Origin: Litorilituus lipolyticus
Lineage (GTDB): Bacteria; Pseudomonadota; Gammaproteobacteria; Enterobacterales; Alteromonadaceae
Assembly: GCF_006439335.1 (NCBI RefSeq)
Contig: NZ_SAWY01000003.1
Coordinates: 177,397-241,396, forward strand
Reading direction: 5' to 3'
DNA: 64,000 nt
Shown here: positions 16,266-25,623 of the stretch, one piece after another
How positions within the stretch are numbered: position 1 is the first letter of the stretch
Layout: each line of letters starts with the position of its first letter
The notes under the pieces: generated by a model
Told to the model about the DNA's origin: nothing
Databases searched by the model: none
The model's input: only the letters and a program-made list of their open reading frames with translations
Translations under genes and position numbers: made by a program

Positions 16266-17498
16266 ATGAAAAAAGCCTTTCTTCAACTAACCAGCACATT
16301 CATCCTAGGCAGTGCTTTAACTGCATGTGTTAATACCGCGCAACAAGAAACAACATTGCGTGCAACGGGCGATATGGGCGTGATAATTGAACGTGCTACA
16401 GGGCAAGTACAAATTGTTAATCACACCAGTAAAACCATATTAAGTGAGGTAGACGGATTAGGTGACTTATCTCATGCATCCATCGTTTACTCACGCGATC
16501 AACGTTATGCCTACGTTTTCGGTCGTGATGGTGGTTTAACTAAAATTGATATTTTAAAAGACAAGATTGATAACCGTGTTATTCAGTCGGGCAACAGCAT
16601 TGGTGGCGCTATTAGCCAAGATGGTAAGCTTGTTGCAGTGTCTAACTATACCCCCGGTGGCGTTAAAGTGTTTGATAGTGAAACATTAGAAACAGTTGCC
16701 ATTATCGATAGCACTGTGCTTCAAGGAAAGCCATTAAATAAAGATGGTAGCCAAGTACGTTCAAAAGTAGTTGGCCTTGTTGATGCGCCAAACAATCGCT
16801 TCATTTTCAGTTTATTTGATAGTCATGAGATCTGGGTCGCTGATTTCTCAGGTAGAGAAGCTGGCGAAGAAATGAAGTTAACCAAATTCACTGATATTGG
16901 TTATTTCCCTTATGATGCCTTAATTAGCCCTGACGGTCGTTATTATATTGCCGGCCTGTTTGGTGAAGACGGTATGGCATTACTTGATCTTTGGCACATG
17001 GAAAAAGGTGTCACCCGTATTTTAAAAGATTATGGTAAAGGTGATAAAAAACTACCTGTTTATAAAATGCCACATTTAGAGGGCTGGGCAATGGCAGGCG
17101 ACTATGCCTTTATGCCAGCTGTTGGTCAGCATAAAGTGCTAGTTGTTAATACGAAGACTTGGCAACAAGTTGCTGAAATTCCAGCTCATAGCCAACCGAT
17201 TTTTGTTATGGCACAACCTGATAATCGTCAAATTTGGGTAAACTTTGCTTACCCAGACAACAATACAATACAGGTATTTAACACTGAAACCTTCGAACTG
17301 GTTAAAACCTTAACACCAGGCCCAGCGGTGTTGCATATGGAATTTACTCCGCGAGGAGAGCATGTATGGATGTCAGTTAGAGACAGTAATGAAATACACG
17401 TATATGACACTAAGACTCAGCAATTATTAAAAACAATGCCGTCGAAAAGCCCAAGTGGCATTTTCTTTACTAACCGTGCTCACCATATTGGACTTTAA
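16266..17498 (+). CDS. nirF: Heme d1 biosynthesis protein NirF
   Basis: This 410-residue lipoprotein has a lipobox LTAC with Cys21, so it should be anchored in the periplasm. The rest is an eight-bladed propeller related to the d1 domain of NirS (for example RDGGLTKIDI, SPDGRYYIAG, LTPGPAVLHMEFTPRGE), without a c-type heme domain. NirF is essential for heme d1 and acts late in the pathway on side-chain modification; its exact reaction is debated. AAGGAT precedes the ATG. The gene ends two bases before nirDL, which indicates translational coupling. Confidence 0.92.
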   Translation: MKKAFLQLTSTFILGSALTACVNTAQQETTLRATGDMGVIIERATGQVQIVNHTSKTILSEVDGLGDLSHASIVYSRDQRYAYVFGRDGGLTKIDILKDKIDNRVIQSGNSIGGAISQDGKLVAVSNYTPGGVKVFDSETLETVAIIDSTVLQGKPLNKDGSQVRSKVVGLVDAPNNRFIFSLFDSHEIWVADFSGREAGEEMKLTKFTDIGYFPYDALISPDGRYYIAGLFGEDGMALLDLWHMEKGVTRILKDYGKGDKKLPVYKMPHLEGWAMAGDYAFMPAVGQHKVLVVNTKTWQQVAEIPAHSQPIFVMAQPDNRQIWVNFAYPDNNTIQVFNTETFELVKTLTPGPAVLHMEFTPRGEHVWMSVRDSNEIHVYDTKTQQLLKTMPSKSPSGIFFTNRAHHIGL

Positions 17499-17500
17499 TT

Positions 17501-18583
17501 ATGGCTATACATCAATCTTTACCGCTTGATTTAAAAAGTAACACCTTAATCAGCCAGTTGCAGCAAGACATTATTAATAACTTTCAACGCGGTTTACCAC
17601 TGTGTGAAAAGCCTTATCAAATGATGGCTGAGAAGCTATCAACTGCAGAGCACAGCTACATTGAAGTACAAATATTTGAAGCCATTCAAGGGCTCGATGA
17701 GCTAAACATTATTTCAAGAATAGGCCCTGTATTTGATCACAAAAAAGCAGGAGCCAGCACCCTAGCAGCTATTGCAGTTCCTGAAGAGGAACTGGATAAA
17801 GTAGCAGGGATTGTTAATCAATTTGAACAAGTAAATCATAACTATGGTCGCGAGCACGATTACAACTTATGGTTTGTTGTCACAGCAAGTGATCCTGTTG
17901 CGTTAAACAACACCATTACTCGTATTGAAGCATTAACGGGTTATTCTGTTTTAGTGCTACCAATGGAAGCGTCTTATCATATTGACTTAGCTTTTAGCAT
18001 TAATATCACTGACCAGCAAAGTGCTTTAAGAAATAGTAACCACTTAGATACAGAGCAAGCAATTGCAACTCAAACGGGTGTAGAAAAACTAAGTGAAACC
18101 CAAAAAAGCCAATTAAGAAATGGCATTGAGAAAGGTTTACCTAAAGTTCTCACACCTTATGCTGTACTTGCAGAACAAATTAATGCCACTGAGCAACAGG
18201 TTCATCAACAAATTGCCTTATGGTTAGATGAAGGTTTAATTCGCCGCTTCGGTTTAGTGATTAAACACAGAAGTTTAGGCTTTGATGCTAATGCCATGGT
18301 AGTGTGGAATGTGCCCAATGAAGACATGGACAGCATAGCAAACAGACTAGCCAAATGCCCTGAAGTATCACTTTGTTATCAACGCCCTCGCCGTGAAGGT
18401 TGGCCCTATAATTTATTTTGCATGATTCATGGTAGAGACCGAGACGTTGTACTCAAGCAAATCAAACAAATTCGAGCTTCATTAGCCTTAACTCATATTG
18501 AACACGATGTGCTGTTTAGCTTTAAAGCATACAAACAAAACGGTGCTAAATATGGTCGCTCTAAAGGACGTGCTCATGGATAA
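17501..18583 (+). CDS. nirDL: Siroheme decarboxylase NirD-NirL fusion
   Basis: Siroheme decarboxylase removes the C12 and C18 acetate carboxyls from siroheme to give didecarboxysiroheme. The proteins have an AsnC/Lrp-like fold. This 360-residue protein holds two units. The N-terminal half (about 15-165) is NirD/G-like with NHNYGREHDYNLWFVV. The C-terminal half (about 195-350) is NirL/H-like with YQRPRREGWPYNLFCMIHG. Fused NirDL occurs in Paracoccus and Hydrogenobacter, while Pseudomonas has separate genes. Here the fusion exists beside separate nirG and nirH. The helix-turn-helix-like parts do not mean it is a regulator. Confidence 0.9.
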   Translation: MAIHQSLPLDLKSNTLISQLQQDIINNFQRGLPLCEKPYQMMAEKLSTAEHSYIEVQIFEAIQGLDELNIISRIGPVFDHKKAGASTLAAIAVPEEELDKVAGIVNQFEQVNHNYGREHDYNLWFVVTASDPVALNNTITRIEALTGYSVLVLPMEASYHIDLAFSINITDQQSALRNSNHLDTEQAIATQTGVEKLSETQKSQLRNGIEKGLPKVLTPYAVLAEQINATEQQVHQQIALWLDEGLIRRFGLVIKHRSLGFDANAMVVWNVPNEDMDSIANRLAKCPEVSLCYQRPRREGWPYNLFCMIHGRDRDVVLKQIKQIRASLALTHIEHDVLFSFKAYKQNGAKYGRSKGRAHG

Positions 18584-19046
18584 GCGAAGAGAAGTAGCCG
18601 TTTTATCTGAACTTGATAAAAAACTCATTAATTTATTACAGCATGGCTTACCTGTGTGCGAGCGCCCTTTTGCACAGGTCGCTGAGCAAGTCGATAGCAC
18701 TGAAGATGAAGTGATTGCCCACTTAGTTGATTTAAAAGAGCGCAAAGTTTTATCTCGCTTTGGCCCTATGTTCGATGCTGTTTACCTAGGTGGTGCTTTC
18801 ACTCTTGCTGCTCTTGCGGTTCCTGAAGAGGACTTTGCTAAAGTGACTGAGCAAGTGAATAGCTTTGAGCAAATTGCCCATAATTATCGACGTACTCATT
18901 ACTACAATATGTGGTTTGTTATTGGCACAGAGTCAGTCGAGGAAATTGAACAAGTTGTACAAGGCATTGAGGAAAAAACCGGCCTAGAAGTATTAAATGT
19001 GCCTAAACTCAAAGAGTTTTTTGTTGGCTTGTATTTGCCAGTTTAG
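18576..19046 (+). CDS. nirG: Siroheme decarboxylase subunit NirG
   Basis: This 156-residue AsnC/Lrp-fold protein is similar to the N-terminal half of the preceding NirDL: ERPFAQVAEQV, SRFGPMFDA, then AHNYRRTHYYNMWFVI. ATG 18576 is chosen because AAAGGA lies eight bases upstream and the gene then overlaps the nirDL stop by eight bases, a typical coupled start. The frame is open 26 codons further upstream. Together with NirH it would form the second decarboxylase pair. Confidence 0.88.
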   Translation: MDKRREVAVLSELDKKLINLLQHGLPVCERPFAQVAEQVDSTEDEVIAHLVDLKERKVLSRFGPMFDAVYLGGAFTLAALAVPEEDFAKVTEQVNSFEQIAHNYRRTHYYNMWFVIGTESVEEIEQVVQGIEEKTGLEVLNVPKLKEFFVGLYLPV

Positions 19047-19079
19047 CGTTAACCACAACACCAGTTACCCGAGAATTGT

Positions 19080-19625
19080 ATGTCAGAAAATAACAATATA
19101 GCGTTAACCTCTCTAGAGCGTGAATACATCATTGCAACACAAAAGGGTTTACCTCTTGTTGCCAAACCGTATCACGCAGTTGCAGAACAGTTAAACATTA
19201 GCGTAGAGCAAGTATTATCAATGACTAAAGATTTGCAGGAGCGTGGCATTATTCGCCGTGTAGCTGCAGTGCCAAACCATTATAAACTGGGTTATCAGTA
19301 CAATGGCATGACTGTTTGGGATATAAGTGATGAGCATGCTGAAAAATTTGGTCAAATGGTGGGTAATCTACCCTTTGTTAGCCACTGCTATCTAAGACCT
19401 CGTTTCTTGCCCAAGTGGAATTACAACTTATTTGCTATGGTACACGGTAAAACACCGGAAGAAATGCATCAGTTAAGAAGCCAGATCAAAGAATTGTTAA
19501 AAGACGTACTAGTAGAGCGCAATGATGATTCAAGTCAAAACATCCCTACGCAAAGTAATGATATGTTAACCAGCACAGAAATACTGAAAAAAACTGGTTT
19601 AAGATTAAAAGACAAAACGGCGTAA
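19080..19625 (+). CDS. nirH: Siroheme decarboxylase subunit NirH
   Basis: This 181-residue AsnC/Lrp-fold protein is of the NirL/H type: IIRRVAAVPNHYKLGY, then CYLRPRFLPKWNYNLFAMVHG. It resembles the C-terminal half of NirDL. A polar tail of about 35 residues, rich in Ser, Thr and Asn, extends beyond the domain. It lies 33 bases after nirG in the heme d1 operon and should partner NirG. Confidence 0.88.
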   Translation: MSENNNIALTSLEREYIIATQKGLPLVAKPYHAVAEQLNISVEQVLSMTKDLQERGIIRRVAAVPNHYKLGYQYNGMTVWDISDEHAEKFGQMVGNLPFVSHCYLRPRFLPKWNYNLFAMVHGKTPEEMHQLRSQIKELLKDVLVERNDDSSQNIPTQSNDMLTSTEILKKTGLRLKDKTA

Positions 19626-19705
19626 TTAGCCCTTTGAAGGCTATACTTAGCAAAAGCTGCAAGTCATAAAGTCAGTTGTCAGTAAAGAGAGCACAAGGTA
19701 GAAAT

Positions 19706-20926
19706 ATGTTTAGAATTTCACAATTATTAAAAACGTTACATGACGATATGGCTAACTTCCAGCCAGTAAAACCATCAAGAAAAATGCCTGGTCCGGTAGT
19801 CATTTGGAACTTAATTCGTCGTTGTAATTTACGTTGTAAACACTGTTACTCAACATCACTTGATATTGATTTCAAAGACGAATTAACAACAGAACAAATT
19901 AAAGCAACCATAGATGATTTAAAAGTTGCCCATGTCCCTGTATTGATACTGTCTGGTGGTGAGCCACTACTACGACCTGACATTTACGAAATAACAGCCT
20001 ATGCCAAAGAGAAAGGCTTTTATGTGGCCTTATCTACTAACGGCACCTTAATTGATGAGTCTAATATTGAGCAAATCAAGGCAGCCGACTATCAATATGT
20101 TGGTATTAGTATTGATGGCTTAGAAGAGTTTCATGATGAGTTTCGTCGTCAAAAAGGCAGCTTTAAAACATCTATGCATGCCATTAAACTTTGTAAAGAA
20201 GCCGGTATAAAAATTGGCATGCGCTTATGTTTAACTCGTGAGAACTTTGCTGACTTACCTGCCATGTTAGATTTAATGGAAGAGAATAATGTCGATAAAT
20301 TCTACCTGTCTCATTTGAATTATTCAGGCCGTGGTAAGCGTAATGCAGAAAACGATGCCATGTTCAAAATGACTAAAGACGCCATGGAAATGCTTTATGA
20401 GCGTGCTTGGACCCATATTTCTCAAGGTATAGAAACTGACTTTGTTACCGGAAACAATGATGCAGATGGTCCATTTTTACTTCAATGGGCGATTAAAAAG
20501 TTTGGCAAAGACTACCCTGAATGTGTAGAGAATTTACGACAACGCTTAGTAAACTGGGGCGGTAACGCAAGTGGTGTCAATGTTGCTAACATTGATAACA
20601 CCGGTACTATCCACCCTGATACCTATTGGTGGAACCATCCAATTGGAAATGTTAAAACTGAAAAATTTTCGGATGTATGGCGTGATACACAAGATCCATT
20701 AATGCTCGGTTTTAGGGAAAGTCCTCGCCCTGTTAAGGGGCGCTGCGCTCAATGTAAGCATCTAGCAATTTGTGGCGGTAATACGCGCACACGAGCATTC
20801 GCGCAATCGGGAGACGCATGGGCTGAAGATCCAGGCTGTTACTTGAATGATGACGAGATTGGCATATTAACTCATGGCGAGAAAATTGCTTTAAGTACTC
20901 AAGAAATTCCATTAGTTGAACTTTAA
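19706..20926 (+). CDS. nirJ: Radical SAM heme d1 synthase NirJ
   Basis: NirJ replaces the two propionate groups on rings A and B of didecarboxysiroheme with oxo groups. The 406-residue protein has the radical SAM Cys motif CNLRCKHC at about 41-48. A glycine-rich SAM contact (LSGGEPLLRPD) follows, and a C-terminal SPASM-like second cluster motif (CAQCKHLAICGG). ATG 19706 is used because AAGGTAG lies just upstream; an earlier in-frame ATG has none. It fits between nirH and nirE in the heme d1 operon. Confidence 0.94.
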   Translation: MFRISQLLKTLHDDMANFQPVKPSRKMPGPVVIWNLIRRCNLRCKHCYSTSLDIDFKDELTTEQIKATIDDLKVAHVPVLILSGGEPLLRPDIYEITAYAKEKGFYVALSTNGTLIDESNIEQIKAADYQYVGISIDGLEEFHDEFRRQKGSFKTSMHAIKLCKEAGIKIGMRLCLTRENFADLPAMLDLMEENNVDKFYLSHLNYSGRGKRNAENDAMFKMTKDAMEMLYERAWTHISQGIETDFVTGNNDADGPFLLQWAIKKFGKDYPECVENLRQRLVNWGGNASGVNVANIDNTGTIHPDTYWWNHPIGNVKTEKFSDVWRDTQDPLMLGFRESPRPVKGRCAQCKHLAICGGNTRTRAFAQSGDAWAEDPGCYLNDDEIGILTHGEKIALSTQEIPLVEL

Positions 20927-21035
20927 TCGTGCGACTTAAACTATCTTAGTCAAAATAGTAATGAGCATTTAACAGAATTCATCACGATAACTGATAAAAT
21001 AATCAGGTCGTGTTCAAGAAAACGAGAGCAAAGAA

Positions 21036-21899
21036 ATGACAAATATAGCAGATACTGATTTATCTAAAGGCATGGAAATCACTTCTAAAGGGAAGTCTGT
21101 CTTAAACCAAGGTGAAGTTGCCCTAGTTGGCTCAGGTCCTGGCGATGCCGAATTATTAACCATTCGAGCAATGCGGTTTATTCAGCAAGCTGAAATCGCT
21201 ATTTATGATCGTTTAGTAAGTGAAGAAATTTTAGCGCTATTGCCTGAAGATTGTGAAAAATTTTACGTAGGTAAAGAGCAAGCTAAACACTGTGTTCCAC
21301 AAGATAGAATCAATGAAATCTTGGTTGAACAAGCCAAGTTAGGTAAAAAAGTATTACGCTTAAAAGGCGGAGACCCATTTATATTTGGTCGCGGTGGTGA
21401 AGAAGCTGAGTTCATGTTAGCACGCGGTGTCAGTTGTCATATTTGCCCAGGCATTACAGCAGCATCAGGATGCACAACATACGCTGGTATTCCTTTAACA
21501 CACCGTGGTGTCGCTCAAGGTTGTACTTTTATCACAGGACATATTCAAAATAATGGTCAACTTAATTTACCTTGGTCAAGCTTAAGTAGCTCAACACAGA
21601 CTGTTGTTTTCTATATGGGTATTAATACCTTACCTAAAATTGCAGAAAAGCTAATTGAACATGGTCGAGGTGCAGATACCCCAGCCGCTTTAATTAGAAA
21701 AGGTACACAACCAGAGCAGAAGACCTATCGTGGTACTATCGGCAATCTTGCTGAGCTCGTTGAAAAGCACAATATTACTCCACCCACATTAATTGTTATA
21801 GGTGATGTAGTAAATCAGTTAACTGAGCAACAGTTATCTACTCCGGGCTTTTTAGATGCCAATGATTATATTCAAGCTCAAGAAATAAAAAGTGCTTAA
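21036..21899 (+). CDS. nirE: Uroporphyrinogen-III C-methyltransferase (NirE)
   Basis: This enzyme methylates uroporphyrinogen III twice with SAM to make precorrin-2, the entry step to siroheme and heme d1. The 287-residue protein has the SUMT hallmarks: VGSGPGDAELLTIRA, GGDPFIFGRGGEEAE, PGITAASGCTTYAGIPLTHRG and FITGH. It has about 27 extra N-terminal residues. Lying in the nir operon it is the dedicated NirE rather than a general CysG/CobA. An Fe-chelating oxidase is not encoded here, so siroheme formation must use a CysG-type enzyme elsewhere. Confidence 0.93.
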   Translation: MTNIADTDLSKGMEITSKGKSVLNQGEVALVGSGPGDAELLTIRAMRFIQQAEIAIYDRLVSEEILALLPEDCEKFYVGKEQAKHCVPQDRINEILVEQAKLGKKVLRLKGGDPFIFGRGGEEAEFMLARGVSCHICPGITAASGCTTYAGIPLTHRGVAQGCTFITGHIQNNGQLNLPWSSLSSSTQTVVFYMGINTLPKIAEKLIEHGRGADTPAALIRKGTQPEQKTYRGTIGNLAELVEKHNITPPTLIVIGDVVNQLTEQQLSTPGFLDANDYIQAQEIKSA

Positions 21900-22009
21900 C
21901 AAGTTAACTTTTTAAGCACTTTCTTACTAAAGCAAAGCTCTAAAATTAACAATAAATCATATTGAATTTGCCTAAACTCCTTAGGCAAGTTCACCTTCTA
22001 GGACTTGCC

Positions 22010-23626
22010 ATGAAAACATCTTTAATCGCGCGTTCCGTCTTAACCATTCTTCTTTCACTGTGCACCTTATCCAGTCATGCGTATAGCGCTGATAAGTTAT
22101 CAAATAAAGCTAAACCTGTCGTAGACCACAGTAAAGCAGAAAAACTCTATGAAGTGCATTGTCAAAGTTGCCATGGTGTTGACCGATTAGGTGCGATGGG
22201 ACCTGCTTTATTACCCGAAAACCTTGCTCGTTTTCGTCAAAAAAAAGCAATCAAAGTTATCAATAAAGGTCGAGCGGCAACCCAAATGCCTGCCTTTGGC
22301 CAAGTACTCAATAAGAGTGAAATTGCCAGCTTAGTTGAATATATCTATACCCCGTCTAAAGCTTCACTTAAGTGGACAATGGCAGATATCAACGCCTCTA
22401 AAGTACAGCACTTTGATCAAAGTAAATTACCTAATACGGCGCAATTTGAAGCCGACTTAATGAATTTATTTATTGTGGTAGAGTTAGGCGATCACAGTGC
22501 GACCTTGTTAAATGGTGATACTTTTGAGCGATTAGATCGCTTTAAAACACGTTTTGCTTTACATGGTGGTCCAAAGTACTCACCAGATGGCAGGTTTGTT
22601 TATTTTGCTTCACGCGATGGCTGGATAAGTAAATATGACATCTATAATCGTAAAACCGTTAGTGAAGTACGCGCCGCTATAAACACTCGTAATATTGCTA
22701 TTTCAAGTGATGGTAAATACTTAATTGTTGGCAACTACTTACCTCAAAATGTTGTCATTCTAAACGCTGATGACTTATCACCAATTAAGGTAATTGATGC
22801 TGTTGATAGTGAAGGCAATAGCTCCCGTGTCAGCGCGGTTTATAATGCTCCACCACGCTATAGCTTTATCGTTGCATTAAAAGATGTCAAAGAAGTATGG
22901 GAAATCCCCTATTCTGATAAAGGCGGCGTTGAGGTTTACAAAGGTTGGGCGCACGATTATAAAAATGAAGCTAAAGCTGAAGGCTGGAAAGTTCAAGAGC
23001 AATTTCCTGTGCGTCGTATTAAAACCGATGATTACTTAAATGATTTCTTCTTTGATCCTGATTACATTAACCTCATTGGTACTGCACGCAATAATCATAA
23101 TGGCCAAGTCATTAACTTAGATACTAAAAAGAAAATTGCCTCTATTGCTTTAACAGGCATGCCTCACCTAGGCTCAGGCATTACTTGGCATTACAAAGAT
23201 AAAGAAGTATTTGCTTCACCTAATATTAAGGAAGGCAAAATCACCGTTATCGATATGGAAGACTGGAATGTCATAAAAGAGATCAAAACAGAAGGACCAG
23301 GTTTCTTTATGCGTAGCCATAGCAACTCGCCTTATGCTTGGACAGATGTATTCTTTGGTCCTAACAATGACAAAGTACATGTCATTGATAAAAGCACATT
23401 AAAAATTGTTAAAACCTTAGCTCCTTCACCCGGAAAAAATGCTGCTCATGTAGAGTTTACTAAAGATGGTAAGTACGTATTGCTCAGTGTTTGGGATATG
23501 GATGGTGAGTTAATTGTTTATGATGCTAATACGCTGGAAATCGTGACCCGCATGCCGATGAAAAAGCCGTCTGGCAAGTACAATGTTTTTAATAAAATTA
23601 GCTACGAAAAAGGTACAAGTCACTAA
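22010..23626 (+). CDS. nirN: Dihydro-heme d1 dehydrogenase NirN
   Basis: NirN is a periplasmic c-heme protein that introduces the acrylate double bond in the last step of heme d1 synthesis. The 538-residue precursor has a signal peptide (about 1-25) and a c-type heme domain with CQSCH followed by GAMGPALLPENLARF. Its methionine ligand lies in TQMPAFG. A NirS-like d1 propeller follows, with HGGPKYSPDG, MPHLGSG and HVEFTKDGKY. The start is ATG 22010, with AGGA seven bases upstream; a TTG 16 codons earlier has no site. It is the last gene of the nirC-to-nirN cluster. Confidence 0.88.
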   Translation: MKTSLIARSVLTILLSLCTLSSHAYSADKLSNKAKPVVDHSKAEKLYEVHCQSCHGVDRLGAMGPALLPENLARFRQKKAIKVINKGRAATQMPAFGQVLNKSEIASLVEYIYTPSKASLKWTMADINASKVQHFDQSKLPNTAQFEADLMNLFIVVELGDHSATLLNGDTFERLDRFKTRFALHGGPKYSPDGRFVYFASRDGWISKYDIYNRKTVSEVRAAINTRNIAISSDGKYLIVGNYLPQNVVILNADDLSPIKVIDAVDSEGNSSRVSAVYNAPPRYSFIVALKDVKEVWEIPYSDKGGVEVYKGWAHDYKNEAKAEGWKVQEQFPVRRIKTDDYLNDFFFDPDYINLIGTARNNHNGQVINLDTKKKIASIALTGMPHLGSGITWHYKDKEVFASPNIKEGKITVIDMEDWNVIKEIKTEGPGFFMRSHSNSPYAWTDVFFGPNNDKVHVIDKSTLKIVKTLAPSPGKNAAHVEFTKDGKYVLLSVWDMDGELIVYDANTLEIVTRMPMKKPSGKYNVFNKISYEKGTSH

Positions 23627-23659
23627 GTAACAGTTTTATTCTATTAACCATAGATCTTA

Positions 23660-23695
23660 AAATGCCCATGAAACTCCCTTTCATGGGCATTTTTC
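23660..23695 (+). terminator. Rho-independent terminator of the heme d1 operon
   Basis: AAATGCCCATGAAA (23660-23673) pairs with TTTCATGGGCATTT (23679-23692), a 14-bp stem with a 5-base loop, running into TTTTT. It lies 34 bases after nirN. Confidence 0.92.
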
Positions 23696-23751
23696 TAATG
23701 TATTTTTTAATCTGTTCAATGTTAATGCTAAATTGCACCAATGAGCTCTTA

Positions 23752-24216
23752 CTACTGACTTCTACCCGAGCCAATTAAATCTGAGCTCTGTTGTTTTCTC
23801 ATTTGTTCTCTATCGGCTGCCCGTCTAGCCCGCTCGTTTTGCTGTTGAACGGCTTTAAATGCCGTTTGATAGCCTTTATCAAATCCCTCTCGTAATTCTT
23901 TAGGACATTGTAAAATATTTTCTTTGCCTTCTTTCCCTAAAACAAGGCCATTTTCATAAGTGCAGTATTCTTTAATGCCTTGATGATATCCCGCAATGTA
24001 GGTACTTTTTGCGCTGTCTGCTATGTCATTATTACAGTCGGCTTTTAGTGTATTGAAAGTTCTTATTTCTTTACCTGCTAGTGCTAATTTATAGCCCACT
24101 TGCTGCCAATTACTTTCGCTACACAGCGCAGTATTTCCTTGCTTTGTTGGTTTACTTGTTGAGCCACAGGCTAATAGACCAGCCGATAAAATTACGATAC
24201 TTATCATTCTCTTCAT
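23752..24216 (-). CDS. DUF2799 family lipoprotein
   Basis: This 154-residue protein has a lipoprotein signal ending in LLAC (Cys17). The mature part has the DUF2799 pattern: WQQVGYKLALAGK, YIAGYHQGIKEYC and FDKGYQTAF, with four conserved-looking cysteines. The C-terminus is charged and helical. Function is unknown. It follows the TPR gene of the TonB2 operon by 17 bases with its own AAGGA site, so it may be the last cistron of that operon. Confidence 0.75.
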   Translation of the reverse strand: MKRMISIVILSAGLLACGSTSKPTKQGNTALCSESNWQQVGYKLALAGKEIRTFNTLKADCNNDIADSAKSTYIAGYHQGIKEYCTYENGLVLGKEGKENILQCPKELREGFDKGYQTAFKAVQQQNERARRAADREQMRKQQSSDLIGSGRSQ

Positions 24217-24233
24217 GATTTGTCCTTGGTTTT

Positions 24234-25619
24234 CTAAACGTTGGTTTTCTGTTTAGTTCTTAAGATATTTTTTAATATTTCCATTTGCTCTGGTAAATAA
24301 TGTAATTCAGGGTAACGCCCATAGGCCTTTTGTAACTCACTAATGGCAGATTTATAATCAAGCATATCAATGTACATTTGTGCCTTGCCTAATAAGGCTT
24401 GCTTAGCAAACTCAGGCAATACTGACGCGCGGGTGTAGTAAATTTCAGCATTGATATAATCTTTTTCTGCCATAGATAATTGCGCGAAACTAAGTAAAGC
24501 ATCACCATTGTTGGCGTTTTGCTCAAGCGCTAATCTGAAATAACCTTGTGCTGCTTTAATATCTTTTTTCTTCACGGCAATTGTAGCTTTATGTCGATAG
24601 AAAATACTTTGCTTGGCTTTTGGTAGAGCTTTAACTTTGCTTTCAACGCCTGACAGCAGGGTGTCTGCTTGCTGCCACATATCGACTTGCTCAAGCCAAG
24701 TAAGATATTCATTAAGTAATTGCATATCTAGTGCTGATTGACTTAAGTGTTCATTAATTAAAGCAATTGCACGATCATAGCTATGCATTTGCAAATGCAG
24801 CTGTGTCGCCGTTTTTAAATTTAAATCATCTTCATCACCTAACATAATAGCCATTTCCAAGCTGACTAATGCAAGATTAGTCTTATCAGAGTTTATCGCG
24901 AGCACTGCTTGGTTTAACCATAGATCTTTATTGTTAGGGTCTTTTACTAACAACTCTGATATTAATGCTTGTGCCGACTCATACATTTTTGCTTGGGTTA
25001 AAGCCGCTAAAAGCCCTTGCTGCCACTGAACTTCCTCAGGTTGTAATGTCATTGCTTTTTGATAAGCAGCAATGGCACTAAATGGGCCATGTAGCGTTAA
25101 ATTTAAATAACCTAATTGGCCATGAATCATCGCTTCATTTGATCCCAAAGAAATCGCTTCAGAAAAATGATGACGAGCTAGTTTATATTTTTCTTGAATC
25201 AGATAAAGTTGCCCAAGATCTCTATGAACTCTTACCAATTGTGGCTTACGTGACAGTACGTTGAGAAAGGTTTGCTCTGCTTTATCAAACTGCTCTAAGC
25301 TAAAGTAAATTTGCGCTTTTAAGCTCAGCATCGCTGGACTCAACTCTAAGTCGAAGTAAGATTCAAGCTCCGTTAATACTTGAGCTTTTTGACCACTATC
25401 AAGTAAGCCCCTAAGACGCTCGGCCGTTTCATACTCTTCGGGGGCTATGGTTGCCTCCCTTTCTTGATAAGGACCAGCAAAGCTAGGTAAGACAAAAGTC
25501 GGCTTAGCCACCTTAATAGTAAAATCATGGTTATTTGCCTTGGCAATTCCTTGACTAGCTAGGGTTAAACAAACTAAACAATGAATCGGGAAAAGTAACT
25601 TTTTAAATGAAGTCATCAT
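24234..25619 (-). CDS. TPR-repeat protein of the TonB2 operon
   Basis: This 461-residue exported protein has an N-terminal signal (about 1-28). An array of about nine tetratricopeptide repeats follows (for example LSLKAQIYFSLEQFDKAEQTF and LLSFAQLSMAEKDYINAEIYY). It is the last core gene of the DUF3450-TtpC-ExbB-ExbD-TonB-TPR set known in Vibrio, Shewanella and Alteromonas relatives. It probably acts as a periplasmic scaffold for the energising complex, but its role is poorly defined. It follows tonB by four bases. Confidence 0.85.
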   Translation of the reverse strand: MMTSFKKLLFPIHCLVCLTLASQGIAKANNHDFTIKVAKPTFVLPSFAGPYQEREATIAPEEYETAERLRGLLDSGQKAQVLTELESYFDLELSPAMLSLKAQIYFSLEQFDKAEQTFLNVLSRKPQLVRVHRDLGQLYLIQEKYKLARHHFSEAISLGSNEAMIHGQLGYLNLTLHGPFSAIAAYQKAMTLQPEEVQWQQGLLAALTQAKMYESAQALISELLVKDPNNKDLWLNQAVLAINSDKTNLALVSLEMAIMLGDEDDLNLKTATQLHLQMHSYDRAIALINEHLSQSALDMQLLNEYLTWLEQVDMWQQADTLLSGVESKVKALPKAKQSIFYRHKATIAVKKKDIKAAQGYFRLALEQNANNGDALLSFAQLSMAEKDYINAEIYYTRASVLPEFAKQALLGKAQMYIDMLDYKSAISELQKAYGRYPELHYLPEQMEILKNILRTKQKTNV

Positions 25620-25623
25620 CTTA

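Noticed and set aside
16266..17498. NirF as a second nitrite reductase
   Set aside because: It lacks a c-type heme domain and has a lipobox; its propeller and operon position fit NirF.
17501..19625. nirDL, nirG and nirH as AsnC/Lrp-type transcriptional regulators
   Set aside because: They carry the siroheme decarboxylase motifs and lie within the heme d1 operon; the Lrp-like fold is a family feature, not evidence of regulation.
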